DNA of 64,000 nucleotides from Chryseobacterium joostei (lineage in GTDB: Bacteria; Bacteroidota; Bacteroidia; Flavobacteriales; Weeksellaceae), in assembly GCF_003815775.1 (NCBI RefSeq), contig NZ_CP033926.1, forward strand, positions 4,588,001 to 4,652,000, read 5' to 3'. Position numbers and translations under genes: made by a program. The number at the start of each line of letters is the position of its first letter. Positions within the stretch are counted from its first letter, which is position 1. This document shows positions 1 to 6,977 of this stretch, one piece after another. The notes below the pieces were generated by a model. It saw only the letters and a program-made list of their open reading frames with translations. It was not told the origin of the DNA and made no database searches.

Positions 1-839
1 CTTAATATTCCTCTAATTCTATTCGCATTAGTAATAAGCTCTTCAAGGTATTCGTAGTTTTCTTTTTCCAGAGCAGCCTTGAATTTTCTGAGCTGAGTGA
101 TATGCTCATTCAAAACATCCAGTACGTTTTCCTTGTTTTGTTTAAAGATGGGAACCCACATTTCAGGATGAGATTTTGCAAGACGTACGGTACTTGAGAA
201 ACCTGAACTGGCAAGCTGAAAGATGGTTTCTTCCTCACGTTCCTTTTCCAGTACAGTATTGGCTAGTGCATAGGAGGTAATGTGAGAAATATGGGAAATA
301 TAAGCGGTATGGATATCATGATCTTCTGCATTCATGTAAATCATGTGCATATCAAGGGCATTAACTACTGTTTCCACTACATTCAGTGCATCTTCAGCAG
401 ATTCTTCCTTGTTGCAGATCACTCCGGCTTTTCCTGAGAAACTTTCAGCAATAGCAGATTTTGGACCACTGTTTTCAGTACCCCACATCGGGTGAAAGGC
501 TACATATCTGGAACGTTTCGGGTGGTTTTTAACGGCACCAACGATCCCAGCCTTGGTAGAACCGGCATCCATCACAGTCTGATGATCAGATATAAGATCC
601 AGAATACTTGGCAATAATTTTCTCGCAGAATCTACCGGAATGGCAAGAATAATAAGGTCAGAATCTTTAATTCCTTTTTCCAGATCTGCTTCGGCATCAA
701 TTATTTTCAAGTTTAATGCTTCGCTGATATGCTCTTTGTTGTTATCAATTCCGTAGATGAAGCTGGCTATGTTTTTTTCTCTTAATTTTAAGGCCATTGA
801 CCCACCGATCAATCCTACTCCTATAATACTTATTTTCAT
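1..839 (-). CDS. tyrA: Prephenate dehydrogenase, 3' end outside window
   Basis: Converts prephenate to 4-hydroxyphenylpyruvate in tyrosine synthesis, in the cytoplasm. About 279 codons are visible and the stop lies beyond the left edge. The N-terminus has a Rossmann dinucleotide-binding motif (GVGLIGG, residues 7-13). The prephenate-site signature HPMWGTENSGP begins near residue 116. The length fits a stand-alone dehydrogenase with no fused chorismate mutase. The ATG at 839 lies about 20 bases after a terminator hairpin that follows a Tyr-rich leader peptide, so it is probably the first gene of an attenuated aromatic amino acid operon continuing out of the window. Confidence 0.9.
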   Translation of the reverse strand, partial: MKISIIGVGLIGGSMALKLREKNIASFIYGIDNNKEHISEALNLKIIDAEADLEKGIKDSDLIILAIPVDSARKLLPSILDLISDHQTVMDAGSTKAGIVGAVKNHPKRSRYVAFHPMWGTENSGPKSAIAESFSGKAGVICNKEESAEDALNVVETVVNALDMHMIYMNAEDHDIHTAYISHISHITSYALANTVLEKEREEETIFQLASSGFSSTVRLAKSHPEMWVPIFKQNKENVLDVLNEHITQLRKFKAALEKENYEYLEELITNANRIRGIL

Positions 840-862
840 CTTTTAAATTTTTTTAAAATAAA

Positions 863-888
863 AAAACCTCGTCCTAGGACGAGGTTTT
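863..888 (-). terminator. Attenuator terminator hairpin before tyrA
   Basis: A perfect 26-base palindrome centred on CCTAGG. On the minus strand it is followed by a run of T residues and then the tyrA ATG. It is oriented with tyrA and sits between the leader peptide and the gene, so it fits a regulated terminator better than the end of an upstream gene. The leader's stop region reads GGGATAGGG, which imperfectly resembles the terminator 3' arm (GGACGAGG) and could compete for the 5' arm. Confidence 0.8.
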
Positions 889-909
889 AAGTTATGTTCA
901 TAAGAATCC

Positions 910-966
910 CTATCCCAGATCTGAGGTAAAAATTCTATAATAATATGTTCCGTTGTTGAAATTCAC
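910..966 (-). CDS. Tyr/Phe-rich leader peptide of the tyrA operon
   Basis: An 18-codon ORF with a GTG start reading MNFNNGTYYYRIFTSDLG, ending in TAG. It has three consecutive Tyr codons and two Phe codons, followed 21 bases later by a hairpin with a T tract and then tyrA. This is the layout of ribosome-mediated attenuation: low charged tRNA-Tyr would stall the ribosome and favour an antiterminator. The GTG was chosen because it lies four bases after a TAACTTCG -7-like box, the same spacing as the ilv leader and dnaG; an ATT one codon upstream is an alternative. It is inferred as regulatory, not as a functional protein. Confidence 0.75.
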   Translation of the reverse strand: MNFNNGTYYYRIFTSDLG

Positions 967-970
967 AATG

Positions 971-978
971 CGAAGTTA
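971..978 (-). promoter_or_regulatory. -7-like promoter box of the tyrA leader transcript
   Basis: Minus strand TAACTTCG, one base off the Bacteroidetes TAnnTTTG consensus, four bases before the leader GTG. I see no convincing -33 TTG at the expected distance. The spacing implies a transcript that starts at or within a base or two of the leader start codon. Confidence 0.45.
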
Positions 979-1006
979 TAAAATATTTTTTAAAGTTGAT
1001 CACTTT

Positions 1007-1132
1007 TTATGATTTCTTCCTGACAAGAATTGGGCTATTGTACTGCCAGTCCTTGTTGTGAACGATACTGCTTTTGATATAATATTTTTTATAGAGTTGA
1101 ATGCATCTAATCAGCGCTGTGAATGATTGTTC
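1007..1132 (-). pseudogene. Possible C-terminal gene remnant
   Basis: An open stretch of about 41 codons, without an ATG and preceded in frame by TAA, overlapping the end of the lipoprotein gene at 1107. It ends in a protein-like segment (VHNKDWQYNSPILVRKKS) before TAA at 1007-1009. The residue mix looks coding, so it may be the surviving tail of a gene cut by the lipoprotein island. I do not recognise a family, and chance is possible. Confidence 0.2.
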
Positions 1133-1586
1133 TTTTTACATTTTCACCTTTCTGCTCCAATTCTAGGGTAGTAACACCGCCGGCAAATGAAAATTCAATT
1201 TCAATTTTATTAGAGGATACCTTGTAGCTGATTATGTCCAAACCATCCTGATTAATTTCTTTTTCAATATTTTGCTTGGGTAATTCTGCTAGAAGAAGCT
1301 CTGATTTTTCCACTTCTTTCTCCTTGATGGTTTTTTGATAAACCTCTTCCATTGTACTTTTCGGGAAGATGCATTCCTCTTCACTTCCGTATTCCAATGT
1401 TTTTTCTGTACATTCTTTCAGGGTAGGAATTTCTTTACTTTCCGGAGCTGTATTTTCTACGATGGGAGCTTTTACAACAGGGCTGTCTTTTTTAGGAGTT
1501 TCGGTTTCATGGGTTGCCTGTTTTGTATCGTTTTTACATCCTGTTATCATTAACAGGGCAATAGCGATGAAGCTTATTTTTTTCAT
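1107..1586 (-). CDS. Small lipoprotein of the immunity-like array
   Basis: 159 residues. The N-terminus is a lipoprotein signal (hydrophobic segment, then ITGC with Cys near residue 17). A Thr/Pro/Glu/Lys-rich linker follows, then a short domain ending in alternating beta-like residues. I do not recognise a family. It is the last of eight consecutive minus-strand lipoprotein or secreted-protein genes that follow the peptidoglycan-hydrolase effector candidate. The position suggests an accessory or immunity role in the periplasm; nothing in the sequence proves it. Confidence 0.65.
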   Translation of the reverse strand: MKKISFIAIALLMITGCKNDTKQATHETETPKKDSPVVKAPIVENTAPESKEIPTLKECTEKTLEYGSEEECIFPKSTMEEVYQKTIKEKEVEKSELLLAELPKQNIEKEINQDGLDIISYKVSSNKIEIEFSFAGGVTTLELEQKGENVKRTIIHSAD

Positions 1587-1633
1587 TAATAGTGGGTTAA
1601 AATTATTTCTATATTTAAATAATGAGTGTTAAT

Positions 1634-2197
1634 TTACCTGATATATATTCTACCTCTTTTTTTACCAGTACTAGGCCTGAATTTAGTGAGCTTACATTTT
1701 TCAGGAACGGAAGACTTTTTGGGGGATTTTATCAGATTCCAGTTCATGTAATAGTAGTTTTTTTCATTCCAATCTAAAAGTTCAGCTTTTCCTTTATCTT
1801 CAGCCGGATATGATGTAGGGTAAAACTCAATCACCATTTTTTTTTCTTTTATGATGCCTGTAATGACCCCCTCTTCTTTTATTTTTCCGTAAGCTTTGAA
1901 TAAATATGATCCCTTGATGCTATCATTATCTTTCTTTTTTTCTAAACTTATATGGAACTGAATCTGTTGAGAAATGTACATGTTTGAATATTCCCAGTCT
2001 CCGCCATTGATGGAATCTTTAACGCGGAGGTTATACGATTGTTGAAGATAGCTTTCAACAGCAGTACTGTCACGGGCGAAGATTGCTTCTTTGGGTTTCA
2101 TGACTTTGTTGTCCTGAGCTTTATTGCAGGAAAGCAAGCATGCTGCATACATACATAAGAAAGTTATTGAAAGAAATAAATATCGTTTTTCCGTCAT
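1634..2197 (-). CDS. Small lipoprotein, unknown function
   Basis: 187 residues with a lipoprotein signal (AACLLSC, Cys near residue 24). The mature part is charged and probably beta-rich, with phrases such as GSYLFKAYGKIKEEGVITG that suggest a compact barrel-like domain. The shorter lipoprotein at 3794-4219 has a comparable GKYYFEA segment, so the two could be distant relatives, but I cannot show this by eye. It lies 47 bases upstream of the 1586 start in the same orientation, as part of the lipoprotein array downstream of the effector candidate. Family not recognised. Confidence 0.65.
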   Translation of the reverse strand: MTEKRYLFLSITFLCMYAACLLSCNKAQDNKVMKPKEAIFARDSTAVESYLQQSYNLRVKDSINGGDWEYSNMYISQQIQFHISLEKKKDNDSIKGSYLFKAYGKIKEEGVITGIIKEKKMVIEFYPTSYPAEDKGKAELLDWNEKNYYYMNWNLIKSPKKSSVPEKCKLTKFRPSTGKKRGRIYIR

Positions 2198-2295
2198 GTT
2201 TCCTGAATCGATGGTCGTTTTTATGTTTTTTGTTCCTGAAAGATATTATAAAAAATTCAAACTTCAATAGGTTGGACGGGACAGGAAAGCTATTT

Positions 2296-3102
2296 TTATC
2301 TAGATTTTATCCTGCTTTTATGGATGTATCCTTTATTTCCTTCTTTGGAAATGATTGACCACCAGTCACCATTTTGGTCTAACACTTCAATCTGTTCTCC
2401 ACTTTTTATCTTTTGCAGAATTTTGGACGAGGAGTTTTTATCTTGTCTTAAATTGGTAAAACCATCAGAATCCTGAATATAATATTCTGTATTGCTCTTC
2501 TTTTCTATGCTGCATTTTTTATCCCTTACATTTTCTTCAGGAATAGGTACTATTTTATCAGTCCATCCTGTTTTTTGTATATCAATATTTTGAGGAACAT
2601 CACAAATGTATTTTACGGCATCCTGTGAAATATCTGACATTGTTTTATAGATGATATTTTGAAGAATCCATGTGTTATTTTGTAAGATAATATGATATTC
2701 CTTTTCATAATATCCACGGTCAGGAAAGAAGGTTTTTATAGTAAAACCCTTTTTGTCTGGTAGGGGAATGACGTCTTCGATAATATTGCCACCATCTTCA
2801 GAAAAGTTTCTTGTTTCTAGGGCTAATGTATATTTCCCATGTTTATTTCCGAAAAAAACAAATAGGTTTTCACCCAAATAAGGTTTGTTGCTTACCATCT
2901 TATCTGATATTCCATCTTTATTGACATCGAAAGTTTTTATGAAATAATCTTCGTTATTGATATAAGTTTCAAAAGAGCTTCTTTGATGAGCTTCACTTGA
3001 TGATTGTTTATACTTTACAGTGCCCTTATTTTTATCCTGAGCAGGACAAATAAAACTATATGTTAAAAAAATGAATAGACAAATATTTTTCATGAAATTC
3101 AA
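2296..3102 (-). CDS. Secreted protein with C-terminal bacterial SH3 domain
   Basis: 268 residues with a Sec signal peptide (about residues 1-21, ending CPAQ). A middle domain contains DVNKDGISDK, resembling an EF-hand or FG-GAP-like calcium loop. The last 65 residues form a bacterial SH3 domain with NLR, GEQIEVLD and GDWW. That tail is nearly the same as the tail of the protein at 4815-5951, while the front halves differ, which points to domain shuffling or partial gene duplication. SH3b domains often bind cell-wall peptides, so a periplasmic protein protecting peptidoglycan is a reasonable inference in this neighbourhood. Confidence 0.75.
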   Translation of the reverse strand: MNFMKNICLFIFLTYSFICPAQDKNKGTVKYKQSSSEAHQRSSFETYINNEDYFIKTFDVNKDGISDKMVSNKPYLGENLFVFFGNKHGKYTLALETRNFSEDGGNIIEDVIPLPDKKGFTIKTFFPDRGYYEKEYHIILQNNTWILQNIIYKTMSDISQDAVKYICDVPQNIDIQKTGWTDKIVPIPEENVRDKKCSIEKKSNTEYYIQDSDGFTNLRQDKNSSSKILQKIKSGEQIEVLDQNGDWWSIISKEGNKGYIHKSRIKSR

Positions 3103-3121
3103 TTTTAATTCTAAAAAATTG

Positions 3122-3769
3122 CTATTTAGAATGAATTGTTCTATCGTTAAAATTTTCGAATGAAATGAATCCGAAATCTTTTGTCGTTAGTTCTGTTTTA
3201 TATTCTTGTTCATCTCCGGAAGACATTTCAGAAGTTAGGGTAGAATATTTATGTAAATAAATTCCTTTTTTAATTTTATCATATTTAAAAGTTGTATAAC
3301 TATTTTCTATAATACCACCACCTGCATTAACCTGTTCAATGGTAAAGTAATTATCTTTAATTTTTACGTCTGAGAACCCAGATGCTACATTGTCAGGATA
3401 ATAAGGTTGAATAATGTTGGAATTCGTGAATGTTGTAAATTTATTTTTGTCATTACTTAATTTAACAACGACTCTGAAAATCTTAAAATCAGTTGGCTTA
3501 ATTTCTTTATTCCATTCAGTACTATAAACTATTATATTATCAGGTTTCCCATCTTGGTTAATGTCAGCTTCTTTTTCAGTGATAATAGAATAGGGATTGT
3601 TTTTTTTAGTTTTGGAGGATTTTGTTTCTTCAGATTTCGTTGATTGAGAATTTTTGCTTTCATCTTTTGATTTCGAATCCCATATGTCAGGAGGAGAGCT
3701 AGAAGATTCTTTCTGTTTGCCTGAACATGAAAATAGAATTAAGATTAATGGGATTAAAAGGGTTTTCAT
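3122..3769 (-). CDS. Lipoprotein, paralogue of the 4245-4802 protein
   Basis: 215 residues with a lipoprotein signal (ILFSCSG, Cys near residue 15). A Ser/Lys-rich linker follows, then a domain with an ADINQDGKPDN loop and the segments DNYFTIEQVNAGG and IYLHKYS. The protein at 4245-4802 carries the matching PYFTIEQAYREGD and IYLHKYA, and both start with MKTLLIPLI. They are therefore paralogues from a local duplication. It lies 19 bases after the end of the upstream SH3 gene's neighbour, within the array. Likely periplasmic; an immunity role is inferred from position only. Confidence 0.7.
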   Translation of the reverse strand: MKTLLIPLILILFSCSGKQKESSSSPPDIWDSKSKDESKNSQSTKSEETKSSKTKKNNPYSIITEKEADINQDGKPDNIIVYSTEWNKEIKPTDFKIFRVVVKLSNDKNKFTTFTNSNIIQPYYPDNVASGFSDVKIKDNYFTIEQVNAGGGIIENSYTTFKYDKIKKGIYLHKYSTLTSEMSSGDEQEYKTELTTKDFGFISFENFNDRTIHSK

Positions 3770-3793
3770 TTGTGTTGTTATTTGAGATTGCTA

Positions 3794-4219
3794 TTATCTA
3801 ACTTTTTGTATAGGCATTTCGTTATTTCCTGGATTAATAAAATATATAGGATTTCCTGAAATAAAGTAATCGTTGTCTGATTTCTTAATATAAATAACTC
3901 CCATATCATCTGAGGAGTTATCATAAGTTATTTTAATTTTTTCATTGTCAACTTCTTCAGCTTTTAAATGGGAATATTTATTTTTGACTCCTTCTTCAAT
4001 AACGGTTAATGTAATGTCTTCTAATGAGGATATTGTAATATCAAAAATTGTTTTTGCAGAATCTCTGTTGGTAGCTTCAAAATAATATTTCCCTTTCCAA
4101 GAATCTTTATCTTTTGTTGATTCCTTGATTTTGTATTCAACATTTTTAATGTCTTCTAATTTCTGTCCATTTGAACATGAAATTAGAATGAATAATATTA
4201 AGGTTAGAAATTTTTTCAT
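3794..4219 (-). CDS. Short lipoprotein in the immunity-like array
   Basis: 141 residues with a short lipoprotein signal (LISCSNG, Cys at residue 15). The mature part is a single small domain rich in charged and beta-branched residues (GKYYFEA, FDITISSLEDITLTV). I recognise no family. It is sandwiched between the two paralogous lipoproteins, about 25 bases from each neighbour, in the same strand and probably the same transcript. Its lipobox region SCSNG is shared with the neighbour at 4245, which suggests that signal-peptide sequence has been exchanged within the array. Confidence 0.65.
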   Translation of the reverse strand: MKKFLTLILFILISCSNGQKLEDIKNVEYKIKESTKDKDSWKGKYYFEATNRDSAKTIFDITISSLEDITLTVIEEGVKNKYSHLKAEEVDNEKIKITYDNSSDDMGVIYIKKSDNDYFISGNPIYFINPGNNEMPIQKVR

Positions 4220-4244
4220 TTGTGCTATTGTTTTGTGTTGAATG

Positions 4245-4802
4245 TTAATCTTTACTTCTTAATGAATAGAGGAGATCTGATGTAATATTTTGAATTTCAA
4301 TATTTCCAATCGTTTTTCTGTCAAGACTAAGCTCAGGAATATTTTCTTCAAGATCTTGAGTGCTTGTATAATTTACAGCATATTTATGCAAATAAATTGA
4401 TTGTCCCTCTTGCTTAAATGTAATGTATTCATAATTGGTGAAATCTCCTTCTCTATAAGCCTGTTCAATAGTAAAATAAGGATGTTTAATTGCTATTTTC
4501 TCAAAGCCACTATAGGGAGAATCTTCTTTAGCTATTCTTATAAACTTTCCAGATTCATGATTTTTAATTTTAATATATCCATAATTATAGAAATCATCTG
4601 TTTTTTCAGAGGGAAATAGATAGATTTTTTGATTGTTAAAAGTCCATTCTCTAATGGCTTTTTTCTTTGTGGTGGTTGTATCAGTTTTAATCTTATTAGA
4701 TGTGGGTAAATTGGAATTTTTACTTAATATTTCTTCTTTTTTTCGTCCATTTGAACATGAAATTATAATAAATATTAATGGGATTAAAAGGGTTTTCATC
4801 AT
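4245..4802 (-). CDS. Lipoprotein, paralogue of the 3122-3769 protein
   Basis: 185 residues; either of two consecutive Met codons could start it. Lipoprotein signal with IISCSNG. After a polar linker comes the domain shared with 3122-3769 (YFTIEQ, then YITFK, then IYLHKY). It lacks the NQDGKPD loop of its paralogue and is 30 residues shorter. Twelve bases separate it from the upstream SH3 gene at 4815. Tandem divergent copies like this are common in immunity-gene arrays; the function itself is unknown. Confidence 0.7.
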   Translation of the reverse strand: MMKTLLIPLIFIIISCSNGRKKEEILSKNSNLPTSNKIKTDTTTTKKKAIREWTFNNQKIYLFPSEKTDDFYNYGYIKIKNHESGKFIRIAKEDSPYSGFEKIAIKHPYFTIEQAYREGDFTNYEYITFKQEGQSIYLHKYAVNYTSTQDLEENIPELSLDRKTIGNIEIQNITSDLLYSLRSKD

Positions 4803-4814
4803 TTGGCATTGTAT

Positions 4815-5951
4815 TTATTCAGATTTTATCCTGCTTTTATGGACATAACCCTTTTTTCCTTCTTTAGAAACTACCAACCACCAATCTCCGCTTTGATCTA
4901 AAACATCAATTTGTTCACCAGTGTTTATTTTTTGTAGTATTTGAGAAGAAGAGTTCTTGTCCTTTCTTAAATTAGTATATCCGTCAGAATCTTGAATGAT
5001 AAAAATGGAATTATTTTCTTTTTGATAGATATATTTTACATAATCTTTTAAAGTAGGTAATTCATAAAAATTATTCTTTTCCAGATCTGATTTATACTTA
5101 GGATTTTTATTTATATAACTTTCAGCGTCACCTTGTATTCCTACTCTTAATTCGCGTTCAAATAAATAGGATATTGTTTTTTCAGGATCAGAATATTCTT
5201 TTGGAGATGATGATACTTTATTTATAATTTCACCAATTCTTAGATAACCATTTCCTTCTTTTGCATAAGAAAAATCTTCGGCCTTGCCTTTATAAATGAT
5301 TGTTTCTATGTCATCAAATATTTGTCTTTTTAATACCTTATGGGAGCCGGAATTCATAAAAATAAGTTCTTCCATATCAGAAAGGCTATTAAAATCAAAT
5401 TTTTTAAATATTGACTCTACGAGCTTTTTGTCCTTATTGTATCCATAATAAACAACTAAATCGTATAAAAGATTTGAATTGTTTGTTTGTAACCATACAT
5501 AGGATACGGGTGTATTATAAAATACATAAGAATTAAAATGATATAACAAGTCCGGATTTATAAACTCCGGTTCGTTAGCACCAGCATCTTGGATGAAAAT
5601 AAATTTATTATCTCTGATAGCTACTTCTGGAAACATTGCTGGACGTAATGCAATTATAGAATTTTTATATTCTTTTACATTGAAAGAAAATACATCCAAA
5701 ATTTTTTGATTGAAAGTATTTTCATCCAGAAATTGGAACTTTCTTTGCTCGAGTATTTTTTTTGCTTTATTGATAAACTCAAGAGATAGATCATCATAGT
5801 TTGATTTTGTTCCATCTCCTTCATCTGTAATATTGTAGGGGGCTATTTTTAATGAGTTCATTTCTTTGTTATTCTGCAACTGAATTTTACTTTCTTGTCC
5901 ATTGCAAGAAAGTAAAAGGAAAGTGAAAACTAAAGAAAGGGTTTTCATCAT
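4815..5951 (-). CDS. Lipoprotein with C-terminal bacterial SH3 domain
   Basis: 378 residues with a lipoprotein signal (FLLLSCNG, Cys at residue 16). Residues about 40-300 form an unrecognised, largely alpha-helical region. The last 65 residues are a bacterial SH3 domain (NLR, GEQIDVLD, GDWW, GYVHKSRIKS). The tail matches that of the protein at 2296-3102 almost residue for residue, whereas the N-terminal regions are unrelated by eye. It is the second gene after the effector candidate. A membrane-anchored periplasmic protein that touches cell-wall peptides is the likeliest reading. Confidence 0.7.
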   Translation of the reverse strand: MMKTLSLVFTFLLLSCNGQESKIQLQNNKEMNSLKIAPYNITDEGDGTKSNYDDLSLEFINKAKKILEQRKFQFLDENTFNQKILDVFSFNVKEYKNSIIALRPAMFPEVAIRDNKFIFIQDAGANEPEFINPDLLYHFNSYVFYNTPVSYVWLQTNNSNLLYDLVVYYGYNKDKKLVESIFKKFDFNSLSDMEELIFMNSGSHKVLKRQIFDDIETIIYKGKAEDFSYAKEGNGYLRIGEIINKVSSSPKEYSDPEKTISYLFERELRVGIQGDAESYINKNPKYKSDLEKNNFYELPTLKDYVKYIYQKENNSIFIIQDSDGYTNLRKDKNSSSQILQKINTGEQIDVLDQSGDWWLVVSKEGKKGYVHKSRIKSE

Positions 5952-5975
5952 TTGGTTGTATTAGTAATAAAAAAA

Positions 5976-6977
5976 TTATTTTTTTAGAATTATATTTTTT
6001 ATGCCATATTTCTTTTCCATATACTCACTCTCAAATAATAACTGACCTTGGTTATATTTTATATTACCGAAATAAAGTAGCTTGTCTGCATCTCCTGTAT
6101 AACCATTCATCAGTTGTGAATATTTTAGAAATGTTTTCCCATCAACAGTTTTGTCTACTTTAAGCAGGTATTGATTATATAGTTTGCCCATGTTTCCAGA
6201 TTCTGTATAAATGATAGAATCCTTTTCAATTTTCAATGAAATTCCATAATCATCCAATTGCTCGTTGGTAGCAAAATATTCTCCTGATGGAATTGAGATA
6301 AGTTTTTTTATTGAAGAAGTACTCTCTTTAATTTTTTGTATATCAGTTTCAAAAATTTGTGTATTAAGATCATCCTTTTTTTCTTTTTTCAGAAGACATC
6401 TTCTTTCTTTTTGATTATTAACTGTTCTAAAAGAAGTATCATTCCCCAGCCCAATAGCCTCGATTTTTTCTTTTGAAAAACCTAAACAATTAGGATCATC
6501 AGTACTAATATTTTCCAAATATGTAATTCTATTTTTATCAAAGGAATAAACATTAAAAACAGGGTACTCTTCTGTATATCCTGGTAAAAGTAAAAAGCCT
6601 TTATTTATGCCTGAATTATATAGAATTCTAATGTTTTTTTCTGCATCTTCATAAGAACTATCATAATTGAAATTATAAGATATTTGTTGCCAATCAGTAA
6701 CTATTTTATTATCTAGTTTATACTGTAGATATGTTCTGTCTTCAACAAATTTTAATGTATAACTAATATTTTTAAATGTTAAAACTAAATTTTTTAAGTT
6801 TGTACTTTGATAGTCACTTTTTTTATTGAAAGAAATTTCAGAAAATATTATATTTTCTTTTTTAAAGTTTGTGGACAATTCTTTCTTTGTAGTATGGCTT
6901 TCTTTACAACTTGATAATGTAAAGAAAATTAAAAGAAATATTGTGGATACTTTTAGAATAATGCTATTTTTTACCAT
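5976..6977 (-). CDS. Lipoprotein overlapping the effector gene, candidate immunity protein
   Basis: 333 residues. The first 24 residues form a lipoprotein signal (TLSSC). The rest is a large unrecognised domain rich in Lys, Ser and aromatic residues. Its ATG at 6977 lies inside the end of the 855-residue hydrolase gene, so the two ORFs overlap by 14 bases and are probably translationally coupled. In effector operons the gene directly overlapping the toxin is typically the cognate immunity gene, and a periplasmic lipoprotein is what a peptidoglycan-directed toxin would require. The function is inferred from context only. Confidence 0.7.
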   Translation of the reverse strand: MVKNSIILKVSTIFLLIFFTLSSCKESHTTKKELSTNFKKENIIFSEISFNKKSDYQSTNLKNLVLTFKNISYTLKFVEDRTYLQYKLDNKIVTDWQQISYNFNYDSSYEDAEKNIRILYNSGINKGFLLLPGYTEEYPVFNVYSFDKNRITYLENISTDDPNCLGFSKEKIEAIGLGNDTSFRTVNNQKERRCLLKKEKKDDLNTQIFETDIQKIKESTSSIKKLISIPSGEYFATNEQLDDYGISLKIEKDSIIYTESGNMGKLYNQYLLKVDKTVDGKTFLKYSQLMNGYTGDADKLLYFGNIKYNQGQLLFESEYMEKKYGIKNIILKK

